In this document: one piece after another, positions 47,805 through 58,444 of the stretch
How the letters are laid out: the number at the start of each line of letters is the position of its first letter
Position numbering within the stretch: the stretch's first letter is position 1
From: Adenophora triphylla var. japonica
Taxonomy: Eukaryota; Streptophyta; Magnoliopsida; Asterales; Campanulaceae
Assembly (NCBI GenBank): GCA_022495995.1
Contig: JAFEMH010007470.1
Coordinates: 24,444-88,443, forward strand
Length of the DNA stretch: 64,000 bases
Direction: 5' to 3'
Position numbers and translations under genes: made by a program
The notes under the pieces: model-generated
Databases searched by the model: none
What the model was told of the DNA's origin: nothing
What the model saw: only the letters and a program-made list of their open reading frames with translations

Positions 47805-48740
47805 GATTTTGATGAGAGATACGGGATCTCGTTATCTTTCTCGGGGAGATCGGTCTTACGTTTTACTGCCGGGAATGATTTTGATGAAAGATACGGGATC
47901 CGTTATCTTTCTCGGGGCACTCGGTCTTACGTTTTACTGCCGGGAAGGATTTTGATGAAAGATACGAGATCCGTTATCTTTCTCGGGGGGATCGGTCTTA
48001 CGTTTGACTGCCAGGGAAGATTTTGATGAAAGATACGGGATCTCGTTATCTTTCTCGGGGAAATAGGACTTACGTTTTACTGCCGAGAAGGATTTTGATG
48101 AAAGATACGGGATTCCGTAAACTTTCTCGGGGAAATCGGACTTACGTTTTACTGCCGAGAATGATTTTGATGAAAGATACGGGATCTCGTTATCTTTCTC
48201 GGGGCACTCGGTCTTACGTTTTACTGCCGGGAAGGATTTTGATGAAAGATACGAGATCTTGTTATCTTTCTCGGGGAAATCGGACTTACGTTTGACTGCC
48301 GTTGGATGATTTTGATGAAAGATACGGGATCCGTTATCTTTCTCGGGGAGATCGGTCTTACGTTTTACTGCCGGGGGTGATTTTGATGAAAGATACGGGA
48401 TCCGTTATCTTTCTCGGGGCACTCGGTCTTACGTTTTACTGCCGGGAAGGATTTTGATGAAAGATACGAGATCCGTTATCTTTCTCGGGGAGATCGGTCT
48501 TACGTTTGACTGCCGGGGAATGATTTTGATGAAAGATACGGGATCCGTTATCTTTCTCGGGGAGATCGGTCTTACGTTTGACTGCCGGGAAGGATTTTGA
48601 TGAAAGATACGGGATTTCGATATCTTTCTCGGGGAGATCGGTCTTACGTTTGACTGCCGGGGATGATTTTGATGAAAGATACGGGATCTCGTTATCTTTC
48701 TCGGGGCACTCGGTCTTACGTTTGACTGCCGGGAATGATT
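47805..48740. repeat. 71-72-bp tandem array, 13 copies plus a partial
   Basis: Copies begin GATTTTGATGAAAGATACGG at about 47805, 47877, 47948, 48019, 48091, 48163, 48235, 48307, 48379, 48450, 48522, 48593 and 48664. Each contains an inverted repeat GAAAGATA ... TATCTTTC, then TCTCGGGG and CTTACGTTT(T/G)ACTGCC. Position is the 3' untranslated region in element orientation. Confidence 0.96.
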
Positions 48741-48856
48741 TTCTTGACAAGGGGCTGACTTTGGTTAACTTTGTTAACTCTGTCAAGTTGGGGACTGAAT
48801 TGCAGAGTCCTGAAATTTTAAGGGGCAAAAGGGTCATTTTGACCCTTGCAATCCTG

Positions 48857-48866
48857 TCCGCGCGGA
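48857..48866 (+). promoter_or_regulatory. Palindromic box before the antisense PMD gene
   Basis: TCCGCGCGGA, followed 20 bp downstream by TATTAATTA (48887-48895), a plausible TATA box about 130 bp before the ATG at 49028. Confidence 0.6.
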
Positions 48867-49027
48867 GAGGGTTGAAAAGTCAGGGGTATTAATTAGGGCC
48901 AACGCCCTTTCTCTTCCCCATTCAGTCTTTTCAAATTTGAACGCAGAGAGAGAGAGAGAGGTTCGAATCCGCCATTGTTGGCCTTAGAAGCTTCAAAAAT
49001 CTTCCGATTTCTTCGATTTTTTGAGCA

Positions 49028-51889
49028 ATGGAACACGGGGAAGGTGCTTTTCAAGGCCAAGGACGTGGCCCGGTAGCGGAGAGGCGATTGGAGCTCGTCC
49101 GAATGAGGAGGCATTACAATCTTTCGCAATCGATTGTGGAGGAGCCCTACCCCGATGCTTGGCAACATTGGGCTTCTGATCCGAGTCTCCGAACGGTATA
49201 CTTCGAATCTTTTCATTCCCTTTGTTGATTTCTTGTTTGAAATTTGAATTTTGGGTGATTTTTGAAATTTTTTTTTGAAAAATTCGAATGATTGATGTTC
49301 TTGGCTTTGAATCTTGATTTGGATGTTTTGCATGTTGCAATGATTATGTGGGTATCCCAAAATATGCATTTTGCTTGGAGAAAGAATTGGCCTTTTCGCC
49401 ATTATTATTTTTTTTGTATCCGAAAATTGCATGTGAAAATTCGAAAATTGTGAATTGTGACTTTGATTTTTTTTTTTTTTTGAAATTTGAATATTGCATG
49501 TTGATGATGATTTTTTTTTGAAATTGAATATTGATATTGATAAATGATGCGATGCATGCATTTTGTTTGGAAAGAATGGGCATTTTGCCAATATGAGATG
49601 TATGTATGTTTAGGATTTTTTTTTTTGAAAAGTGGGACGGATTTTTCCTCCCGTTGCATGTAAGATGGATGATATGCATGTATGCATTTTTTTTTATTGA
49701 AAATTGTTGAATGGGATTTGTTGAAAACTGTCTTTTCTGTGAGAAAAATGGGGCTATGTCTATTGCATGCCGTTATGCTGCCGAAATTTTCTTTTTTTTT
49801 TTTAATGCATGTGTATGCTCTTTTTTTTTTTGTGCAAATGCAAATGCAAATTTTTTTTTGACATTTTTTTTTTGCAGGGCGGAAACCGTTTTGTGACGGA
49901 GCAGCTGAACAAAATGAAGACTCGAGGATCAGTGGAGTCCGTAGTTGACTTGTGGGATCGGCTTCCGGATGCGGGCCGAGGAGCTTTGCCGAGTCCGAGA
50001 CAGATTGTTGTTGAGACGGGGCTTTGGGAGTTCGTTGAGTGCTTGAGGGGACTGGTCAAGTTCCCTAAGAGCAAGGGCTTGATGTTTGCTCTGGCGCAGC
50101 ACTGGTGGGACGCGACCCACACCTTTCACTTCTTCTGGGGCGAGGCTACGGTTACGCCCTCCGATTACGCTGCGATTACGGGCCTGTCCTTTAATGGACG
50201 CAACATTGAGTGGCGGGACGGCTACAGCGATGCGGATCTACAGGCTCTTCTGGGATTTTCCCCTATTCCCAAAAAGGGGATGGGGATGGAGTATGCCGTG
50301 GTCTACGGTAAGATTGTGGAGACCATAGCGAGCTACGAGGCTGGGGAGGAGAGGATAGGCGCCGATCAGATCGCTAGGGCCTTCTTGTGGTTTGCTTTCT
50401 CGAGCACCCTCTTTGGACATGCTGAGGGGACGGCAGTCTTTGCCTTGCTGAGATCCTTGGAGGACATGGAGACGGCCGGAGATGTCTCGTGGGGAGAGGC
50501 CGGGCTGGCAGAGCTTTACTTTGCTCTCGATAGGTACAGCCGGAAGGCTGTGAGCTCCTTGTACTGCTTTGAGTTTGCCCTGGAGGTATAAGCTCTCTTT
50601 TTGCTTTCCCCTCCTTCTCTTTTTTTTTTTGAGCACACACTTTTCTTTTGCACTGGATTGATTTGATTTTTACCTTTCGCAGGTATGGGCGTTGGAGTTT
50701 TTCCACGTCACGATGTGGCGGCAGCCGGCGGAGTACGTCGGGGCGTATCCGGCCATGCAGTCTTGGTCCAAGCATGCCCGGGAGAAGATAAGCTCCAGGG
50801 GGCGTACGACTCTCAGGTACGCGGATTGCCTTCCTTTGACGGAGGCCGAGACAGATGAGGGGATGATATTCTTCCCCTGGGATCGCTTCGAGGTGGCGCA
50901 GCTGAAGGGCGCTGAGATTTGGACTGTGCAGCGGAGGATTCTGAGAGGTCTGACCTGCGATGCATATTATCTGGGAGAGAGGGTGACGCGCCAGCATGGC
51001 GTGAATTCGCCTTTGAGGACACCGGTGGAGCCTCCCGCCGATATGATGCACCCGAGCGATCGGTCCGTGACCTGGGATGATTACCGAGCCGGCCAGCACT
51101 TCTCGGATTTCGTGGCGATTGAGCCATATGCGACATTCGTCTTGAGGAGGCTGAGGATGCCTCAGGTCCTGGATAGAGAGGGGCTTGGGATCCCGCGGTA
51201 CCCTCGGACGGATTTTTCCTATATCCAGGATGGGGTCCGATTGAGGGTGCAGATCCCTCAGCCCGAGCGGCTTCCACGAGCTTTCCGGCCTCGTCCGGGT
51301 ATGAAGGTATGGCTTTTTACGCTTCTGCCTCTTCCTTTCTTTCTTTTGTTTCATCATCTTTAGCATCACTTCCTTTTTTTTTGACGCTTTTGCTTTTGTG
51401 CAGTTTTCGGAGGTGGTCGTCGAGAAGCTGACGAAGCAAGTGATCGGGGCCAAGAGATTCATCAGGAGGATGGTCGCTTGCGGGGCTCCTCAGGCTAGAG
51501 CGAGGCGACCACGGCCGGCGCCTGTCAGACGGGAGGCTTCCCCTATTCGCTCAGAGACTTCTTCAGAGACTCCTCTGTCTCCTCTCCTTGATCCCCGCGC
51601 GGTGCTGCCTTCGGATCACGTCATTCTCGGGGATCCACACGGGCAGGGACACGTATGGCAGCATGGCGGGTCGTCTTCGTACGTCCAGGAGTCCGACGCC
51701 TTCACCTTCGGATACGATTTTTTCGCAGATCTCGGCTTGCCCTATCAGAGCGTGCCGGTTGGTCCTGATGAGCCTCTTTCTGGAGACGAGGACGATTCTG
51801 AGCCCGAGATTTTCAGGGCTCCTGAGGAGGCGGGCCCGAGTCGCAAGAGGGGCCGGGGGCAGACATCGGGCGCTGGAGACTCCGATTGA
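49028..51889 (+). CDS. Plant mobile domain (PMD) protein on the antisense strand of Gypsy II
   Basis: Four exons 49028-49195, 49878-50585, 50683-51306 and 51404-51889, all GT-AG and all phase 0, give 661 residues with no stop. Exon 1 opens MEHGEGAFQGQGRG. Exon 2 holds the PMD core HWWDATHTFHFFWGEATVT ... AITGLSF, close to the conserved ETHTFH..GE.T.TLED pattern of MAIN/MAIL-type proteins. Exon 3 continues the fold, and exon 4 ends in a basic then acidic, disordered tail (GDEDDSEPEIFRAPEEAG, RKRGRG). The introns are extremely T-rich. PMD proteins in plants act in silencing and genome stability, and PMD genes are also carried by transposons. The role here is unknown. Intact frames in a partly decayed element are notable. 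Splicing is inferred from sequence only. Confidence 0.85.
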
Positions 51890-52246
51890 TTTTTTTTTTT
51901 TTGAGATTTGAGATTGAGATTTAGATTTGTACAGCTTATGCACATTTTTTTTTCTCTTTTTTTTTGGGATGTAATAATTTAGGATTTTATTGATGTTTGT
52001 TTGTTTTTTTTTTTATGCACACTCTTTTTTTTTGGAATGTAATAATTTAGGATTTTATTTTATGAATGCAATGCAGTATGAATGCAGTGTTGCATGAGCC
52101 TTGGTTTTTTTTTTTGCAAGGGTGTTTGGTATATGGACTGGTTTGGGGAGGTTTTTGCACAGGTTTCGAGCAACCGGGACGGAATATTCCTCTTTTGGTG
52201 TAGCAGCTTGGACTGTTGCAGATTTTTCTGATGGAAAGCAATCTCA
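51890..52246 (+). other. T-rich spacer between the two antisense genes
   Basis: Poly-T-rich sequence with a repeated ATGTAATAATTTAGGATTTTA block (about 51968 and 52038, given in part). It is probably the 3' region of the PMD gene and promoter of the next gene. Confidence 0.5.
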
Positions 52247-52256
52247 TCCGCGCGGA
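52247..52256 (+). promoter_or_regulatory. Palindromic box before the DUF7745-like gene
   Basis: TCCGCGCGGA followed 24 bp downstream by the TATA-like TTTAATT (52281-52287), about 100 bp before the ATG at 52383. Confidence 0.55.
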
Positions 52257-52382
52257 GGAGTCCTGCATCTGACATTGTCCTTTAATTTTGCTTCAGATCT
52301 GGTCTCACTTTATTTCAAATTCAAATATCCTCTTCAACCTCCAGTCCAAACAGCCATTTTCGGGGAGAAAGAGAGAAAAACC

Positions 52383-53888
52383 ATGGAAAACTTTAGAAAA
52401 GCTCCATCAAAATTGTCCCAAGAATCCCAAATGTCATTCTTCAACAAGTTCAAGGATTGGTCCCGGGAGATTATGCATGAGAGGAGGTCCTTCTTTGAAG
52501 AAAGGTACAAGGTGAAGTGCTTATGGTCTCTCAAGGAATTGATTCCGGACTATGAGCTTTTGAGGGCTTCTTCCTCATTTTGGGACACTAGAAGGCATGT
52601 CTTTTGCCTTTCCTTCAACGAGATTGTTCCGACTGTGGAAGAATTTCGGGCCTTGCTTGGAGGTCCGGAGGTGGAAGAGATAGCGGTTCCTTTGCCCGGA
52701 GGGGCTTCTTTTGTTGACAGATTGTGCGTCCTCCTTCATCTTTCCCCGGAGGAAGCGCAAGGTATGATCCGCGGTCCCGATCATTTTGATATTTCCGGCC
52801 TTCCCGATAGGTTTAGGGGCCTAGGCTTGGTGGATGATGCCTATTGGGATGCCTTTGCACTTTGTATGTTTGGCACCCTGTTCATGGTCTATTCCTTTGG
52901 GATTTGCCATCGGTCTTTGCTGGATGTTGTCGTTCACTGTCGCCTGGGCAGAGATGTCGTTCCTTTGATTCTGGGGGAGACTTTTCATGCTCTTGATAGG
53001 CTGGCTACCGGAAGACGGTATATGCACGGGGGCAGCCCGTTTCTCTTGACCCTGTGGCTGATGGAGCGTTTGGGGGTTCTTCGGGAAACCTCTGATATGA
53101 TCAGGCCTTGGACTTTTGCCAGGAGAGGTGTTGATGTAGATTTTGATGATCAGGGCTCGTGGGAGCGTTGGATGGCGGGTCGCCAGACTGAAGATATCAG
53201 ATGGTCGGTGCCTCATTGGCGGGTGGAGACTCGCAGAGTGCTTCAGGATGGGTCTCCCGTGGTCATGCTTCCGGGGCTTTCTCAGTCCAGCTTCTATATT
53301 CCGGCTTTAGTTCTGAGACAGTTTGGCCTGGAGCAGGTTCCTTTGGGGGATTTTGATGATATAGCCACCAGGGTGGTGGCTCCTGTTTCTATGGATGATC
53401 CCTCAGTGTTTCCATTTCTTTCCCGAGCATGGAGGTATGATGCCTTTCCTCCTCGGGTCATTCTCAGGCGTCCGAGACCGGTGTTCCTGACCACTTGGTA
53501 CCTGGATTGGTATGAGAGGCATCTGGGAGAGACTCAGGTGGCTATTTTGAGACGGCGTGAGGCCATTGTGGGTGCGGAGGACCTGACTGTTTCTGAGAGG
53601 AGGAGGGCCGAGGCGAGGGCCAACCCTCATGACAGGAGCGGAGACGCTGTGACCGATTATGAGGCTTACGTCAAGAGACAGGAGAGGAGGGCTCCTATGC
53701 TACCAGCTAGGTTACAGGAGATGAGGGATGACGCTAGGGCTACTAAGGCCCTGACAGAGGCTGGTTTGATAGATCCTGTTCCTATACCAGAGCTTGGTAG
53801 GAGGAGTACCGACATTTTTCCGGTTCAGAAGAAAAAGACTCGAAGGGGGAAGAAGAGGGGAGAGGCCAGTACGAGTGGCTTGGAGTGA
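52383..53888 (+). CDS. DUF7745-like protein on the antisense strand of Gypsy II
   Basis: Single-exon frame of 501 residues. The ATG at 52383 lies in a good plant context (AACCATGG) and is chosen over an upstream in-frame extension that overlaps the presumed promoter. N-terminal blocks FWDTRRHVFCLSFNEIVPTV-EEFRALLG and the central VVPLILGETFHALDRLA ... SPFLLTLWLMERLG resemble the DUF7745 family, which is common in plant retroelement-associated genes and of unknown function. The C-terminus is basic and ends with a lysine/arginine cluster (KKKTRRGKKRG), a possible nuclear signal. It lies downstream of the PMD gene in the same direction and convergent with gag-pol. No stop or frameshift is seen. 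The family assignment is from remembered motif order. Confidence 0.78.
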   Translation: MENFRKAPSKLSQESQMSFFNKFKDWSREIMHERRSFFEERYKVKCLWSLKELIPDYELLRASSSFWDTRRHVFCLSFNEIVPTVEEFRALLGGPEVEEIAVPLPGGASFVDRLCVLLHLSPEEAQGMIRGPDHFDISGLPDRFRGLGLVDDAYWDAFALCMFGTLFMVYSFGICHRSLLDVVVHCRLGRDVVPLILGETFHALDRLATGRRYMHGGSPFLLTLWLMERLGVLRETSDMIRPWTFARRGVDVDFDDQGSWERWMAGRQTEDIRWSVPHWRVETRRVLQDGSPVVMLPGLSQSSFYIPALVLRQFGLEQVPLGDFDDIATRVVAPVSMDDPSVFPFLSRAWRYDAFPPRVILRRPRPVFLTTWYLDWYERHLGETQVAILRRREAIVGAEDLTVSERRRAEARANPHDRSGDAVTDYEAYVKRQERRAPMLPARLQEMRDDARATKALTEAGLIDPVPIPELGRRSTDIFPVQKKKTRRGKKRGEASTSGLE

Positions 53889-54392
53889 CTCTGAGGTTTC
53901 CGAGTATCCCTTTCTTGTCATGGCAGACACATTAATTTGATTATGTATCTTAGTTTTCTTTTAGCAGGTTGCCAGTTGTAGGAATGAATCGGGCTTAGAC
54001 TCATCAAAGAGCTTTTAACTTGTAATGAATATTTGAATTGCTTTAGAGTTTTTCGAGACGCTTTCATGGTCTGATCAATTGTATTGATGCCAAAGTATGG
54101 CTTTTATTTGTGCTTTAGACCGAACCGTTTCCGGCTGCCTACGTTTCCCTCATTTTGAGGAGCTCAGGTCTTCGTAGTTCAACCTGATTTTTTTTTGTTT
54201 TTTTTTGTTGTTTTTTTTTTGTCTTTTTTTTCGTTGTTTTTTTTTTGTTTTTTTTTTTTGGTGCAACCCTGTTTTTTACCTAGGCCGCCCTTCTCGGGTT
54301 TTCAACCTAGTTGGGTATTACTCTTTTAGCACTCTTTTGTTTTTCTCTTTTTTTTTTTGTTTTACGTGAGATCTGCCGAGCCTTGTCACCAT
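53889..54392. other. Convergent intergenic region, T-rich
   Basis: Space between the end of the antisense DUF7745-like gene and the 3' end of pol. It holds long poly-T runs with G (54190-54262) and a GGCTGCCTACGTTTCCC / CGTAGTTC block also found at 47154 and 47630. Confidence 0.6.
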
Positions 54393-55100
54393 TCACCGGG
54401 TGTACAAAGGGATTCCCGTCGAGGTCCGCAAGCTGCATGGCTCCTCCGTGAGAAGATCTTCTCTGGACGACATATGGCCCGACCCATACAGGCTCCCATT
54501 TGCCGAGGGGTTGATACGGACCGGGGGCTTTTCTTTCAAAACGAGATCACCTTCTCGGATCTCCCGATGCTTTACTTTCTTGTCGAAGGCTCTAGCCATT
54601 CTTCCTTGGTAGGCTCGGATGTGTTCCATGGCCTTCAGTCGGCGTTCGTCTAGTAGGGCCAGTTCATCATGGCGACTCTGGAGCCATTCGACCTCGTTGA
54701 TCTGGCTTTCCAACAGTATACGGAGCGAGGGTATTTCCAGCTCGATTGGGAGTACGGCTTCCATTCCGTATGTGAGGGCAAAAGGTGTTTCCCCAGTTGC
54801 CGTTCTGACCGATGTTCTGGAGCCCCAGAGTGCCAGGTGTAACTTCTCGGGCCAATCTGCCTGGACAGCCATTTTCCGGATGATATTTTCCAGAGTCTTG
54901 TTTGCTGCCTCGACGGCTCCGTTGGTTTGGGGCCTGTAGGGAGATGACTTGTGACGGGTTATTCAGAATTCCGCTAGCAGTTTTTTCACATTCCCCTTCG
55001 AAGTGGGATCCATTATCTGAAATGATTTCGGCTGGCAACCCGTATCTGCACATGATGTTTTCTTTGATGAAGAGGGCAACTTTCCTTGAATTGAGGATTT
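54393..55100 (-). pseudogene. Gypsy II integrase, C-terminal remnant
   Basis: The minus strand shows KVALFIKENIMCRYGLPAEI-type core sequence with ISDNGSHF (second catalytic Asp) near 55040, and after frame changes LALWGSRTSVRTATGETPFA, LTYGMEAVLPIELEIPSLR and ARAFDKKVKHREIREGDLVL, the usual end of plant Gypsy integrase. The N-terminal zinc domain and first catalytic Asp are gone because of an upstream deletion. Two frame changes are visible. Confidence 0.88.
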
Positions 55101-55200
55101 TGTAGGACTTTGCAGAGCATCCTTTCCGATTCCTTCGAAGAAATCACCAATCTGCGTCTCTTTAGGCTCTTCCGCAGTTCCCAAATTCACACTTGTCAAA
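55090..55200 (-). other. Deletion junction removing RT and RNase H
   Basis: The minus strand passes from VNLGTAEEPKETQIGDF, a sequence that normally stands just before reverse transcriptase, directly into integrase core. The breakpoint is near 55090-55112. Confidence 0.8.
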
Positions 55201-55506
55201 ATCTCTTCGGCAGCTTGGGCTCGATTTTCCTCTTTCCGGACAACCTGCTTAAAGATTTTTTTTTGTTGTTTGATTTTCTTTTCGTTTAATGTGTCTGCTT
55301 TTTTTATCTAATGAATTATTATTAATTTTTTTTTTTAATTCATCATTAGTTAAAGTGGCAATCAAGGGATACTCAGAAAGGTTCGTCATTTCATTGAAAA
55401 CGAAAAGGAATACAGTGCTTGCTACAGACTCGTAGTCTTCAGGCGTAAGGCCGTCGGACGACCCTAGAGACTCGATCTTAACAAAGAGAGACTGGGAGGA
55501 CTTGTC

Positions 55507-57044
55507 CTAGATTGACACAAAGGGACGGGGGACCAATCCAAGCTTGGTGATCATTTCCTCCTTGGTCGCGGACGGGCCTGAGAGGTTTTCCCAATTTTTT
55601 AGCGGCTTTGCTATTGGTGGCCTCATGACTCGGGAACTGTGCTGTTTTTGTTTTCCTTTCTCAATTGCTGCTATCATCTCTTGGACCGAGCCGAGATCAA
55701 TCAGATCTGGCACCTGTATCTCTTCTTCGAACAATTGCTGCATAACCAGACCATCCCAATCATCTGAGGGAAATTCCGTGGCCTTAGCTTTTGGCACTGT
55801 CAATTCGAATTCAGGTTTCGGATCTTCCTGGGAAGTAGGAATAGTGGTTGTGAACTTCTCGAACTGTTCCACCAGGTCAGGCACGCCTTTGAAGGTATAC
55901 TCACTCTTCATGGTAGTGGTAGCCCCAGGTATCTTGGGTAGGTCCAGGAACATTCTACGGACCGGGTTAGCCTTGGTTCCTCTAAACTTGTTGAGGCTAT
56001 CCTGTAGCTTTAGCCATCCTGCCGTAGGAGTGGGCTCTGTGATGTTTCCTGGTTGTGTGGGACCCTTTACAAAGTAGTCAGCCAAATTAGGACTGAAGGG
56101 GAGAGACTTAGGGTTGTCGACCGGGACCTTTCATGTGGCAGCTTCAAGTCTTTTTCCTTTCGCAGTGTCCACTGAGGAGGCCTCATATCCCAGGCCGTGG
56201 CGAGTATTCTGTCCTTTCACCTCGATGAGTTTGTGAGTTCCTTGTTGGTGCTTCCCCAGACCGAGGCCAGGTAGATAGCTCATTTTTCTCATCATTTTCA
56301 AGACCGGTGGGATTTTATCCCGAGTGACCGTCAGATCTATGTTGCACACTTGGGCTTTGGGAGGCTCGACCGTGAAGCCCGTCAGCATGAGACCTTCCTC
56401 GTCATGTTTGATTTCCAGAATAGGTATTCCGCCCGCATCCGTGCCTTCTAAAGTGACTAAATCTCCGTAAATGGTCGTCAGATCCCCATTTGAGACGAAT
56501 TTCACACACTGGTGGAGGCTTGAGGCGACCCCTTTGACTTGATGGAGCCAAGGTCTTCCCAGCAGGGCATTGAAAGTAATCGGGATGTCGATAACCTGGA
56601 ATTCCACAGGTATCAATTTCTGTCCGAACCAGAGGTCCAAGGTAGCAACTCCGAGGACTGCTCGGGATGTTGAGTCGTAAGCTTTGACTGCGAGGAAGAA
56701 GGCTTCAAGTCTGTAGTCTTGATATCAAGCAAGCTCATGATCTTTGCCGGAAGAATGTTCATTCCGGACCCATTATCAACCAGGACCCGAGGGAGGCGTC
56801 GTTCATCCAACTGGACTGTGATGAAGAGAGGCTCGTTATGATCAGCCCCAAATTGAGGGAGGTCGAGATCTGTGAAAGTGATTATGTTCCCGTAGTGGAT
56901 GTTTCCAATTAGCTGTACCACATCATCGGGAGTAGCATCAATAGGCACGAGAGTGCGAGCCAGGCTTTCTTCCAGCTTCAGCTTATGGGGATAGGACGAG
57001 GTGAGTAGAGACCAGAGGGAAATGTTGGCCTGTGTTTGCTTCAA
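55507..57044 (-). pseudogene. Gypsy II protease and pre-RT region, broken
   Basis: Retropepsin-like protease: RVLVDNGSGMNILPAKIMSL (active-site DNGS form of D[ST]G) near 56790, then after a frameshift ITFNALLGRPWLHQVKGVAS near 56550. A G-patch-like GLGLGKHQQGTHKLIEVKG follows near 56260, then an in-frame stop at about 56131 and a further 192-codon open part to 55507 containing LVPRPFVSI. The enzyme would have matured Gag-Pol. Two frameshifts and a stop leave it inactive. Confidence 0.85.
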
Positions 57045-58444
57045 CTGGTGAGCACGGGATCCTCTTTTTCGGGATCTGGAGTTTCAGCTGTCTTAGCATA
57101 GGGGCGGCGATCTTCTTTCGGTGCTTGATCTGTGGCCTTCTTATCTGCCTTGGGATTTCCTTGGAAGATCTGCCCAGAGCGGGTCAACAGATTAACTTCC
57201 TCATCAGTCGTCTCTTGACTGGATTTCTTCAGTGCTGCTAAGGTCAACGGGGGAGCCCTTTTGGCTATTGGCCACTGGTTCTGACGGAGTCTAGCGACAG
57301 CGAGGGCCGAGCTGCACGGCTCCTTCCTGGCGGCCCTTATAACTGCTTCCCAAGTCACAGGCTTTTGGGTTTGGGGTTGTGTTGTTGCCCCTTGGATGGC
57401 CCACAGAGCTAGGGCGTCCTCCGATTCACTCTCATGGCCGGCCTTGCTCATAGTTATCATGCAACAAGAGTCGCTATTGTCGGGACTCGGCGGCTTTTCG
57501 ATTTCATCCCTTGGATAGTGCAGCCATTCTGATTCCCTTCTGTAATACTCAGAGTTGGAGATGATTATAGCGTTCTGTGTGGGAGGCGCATCCGGTATCA
57601 TGCCAGTTTCTAGGACTTCTCTGAAAGCTGACATACATTCGGGGAAGGTGACCTCTTCTTGGGTAACCCTGACAAGGAGTGTTACTTTGTTCTGGGGTGG
57701 ATTTGATCTAACCATGGTTATTTTCTCATTTGGGCGGATGGGAGTTAATTTTCCTCTTTCGATCAGATCTTCGACTATCAGCCTGGATCGGACACCTGAA
57801 AACCCTTTCCCCAAAGCATGGTAGGCAGTGTTGAATTCTAAGACATCCACGTGCTCAGATCCATGAAACTTCATGGCCTTCATGTCCTCGGTCTCATATT
57901 CGTCTTCCGAAGTTTCTTCGTCGTCGCTTGCTGATAACCAGCCATTGTGCCTGGCTCCCATGGGCTCATTTCTGGCATGATTGTTCCAGATTGTTTCCGG
58001 ATTGGGGGCCTCAGTTGACTCTTCACTCTCGTCATCATCATCATCATCGCTGTCATCGGAATCTTCTTCCCATACTACCGGGATTTCGGCTGAGAGGGAA
58101 CGCCGATCAAACCCGTTGGGGGAATATGGGTGCGTGCAGCCGCAAAAATTGTCATATGTTCCCATTCCCGGAAGTGGCAATTGTGACTCAGCTTCTCCTC
58201 CCAGAAATTGCGGGGGAAGAGTGAGAGGGGGTGGCACGTATTTGACACCAGGTAGGATATAGAAGGAATCCTCCTCTTCCGATTCTTCAGTTTCACTGCC
58301 TTCGGGGTCGTATTTGACTTCTCCAATAGCCAGTTTGTGGAAGTGTACTAGCTCCAGATGCTCTTCGGCCTCTTTGCTGATAAGCCCAGTACAGGCGCCC
58401 GCCTGAAGCTTTCTTGTTCGATTCTTCTCGATTGTTCTAACCAT
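57041..58444 (-). CDS. Gypsy II second sense frame, acidic protein between gag and protease
   Basis: A 467-codon open frame whose ATG overlaps the gag stop in the sequence ATGGTTAG, so it lies in another frame and would need re-initiation or frameshifting. The N-terminal part is followed by acidic clusters (SETEESEEEDSF, EEDSDDSDDDDDDESEES) and ends with PVTWEAVIRAARKEP and a lysine-rich tail. The PVTWEA block is shared with Gypsy I near 44860. It occupies the spacer between gag and protease of Tat elements. I recognise no catalytic domain. Its end runs into the protease frame at 57041, probably by frameshift. Confidence 0.65.
   Translation of the reverse strand: MVRTIEKNRTRKLQAGACTGLISKEAEEHLELVHFHKLAIGEVKYDPEGSETEESEEEDSFYILPGVKYVPPPLTLPPQFLGGEAESQLPLPGMGTYDNFCGCTHPYSPNGFDRRSLSAEIPVVWEEDSDDSDDDDDDESEESTEAPNPETIWNNHARNEPMGARHNGWLSASDDEETSEDEYETEDMKAMKFHGSEHVDVLEFNTAYHALGKGFSGVRSRLIVEDLIERGKLTPIRPNEKITMVRSNPPQNKVTLLVRVTQEEVTFPECMSAFREVLETGMIPDAPPTQNAIIISNSEYYRRESEWLHYPRDEIEKPPSPDNSDSCCMITMSKAGHESESEDALALWAIQGATTQPQTQKPVTWEAVIRAARKEPCSSALAVARLRQNQWPIAKRAPPLTLAALKKSSQETTDEEVNLLTRSGQIFQGNPKADKKATDQAPKEDRRPYAKTAETPDPEKEDPVLTS

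Noticed and set aside
48023..48837. Open frames of about 90-130 codons on both strands of the 71-bp array
   Set aside because: They arise because the repeat unit is often 72 bp; variation to 71 bp breaks them and both strands are open alike.
48960..48975. GGTTCGAATCC, a perfect polymerase III B box
   Set aside because: No A box or tRNA cloverleaf around it; it lies after a GA run in the leader of the antisense PMD gene and is probably chance.
53000..54950. Overlapping frames opposite the DUF7745-like gene and integrase
   Set aside because: Shadows of strongly biased GC-rich coding sequence on the other strand.
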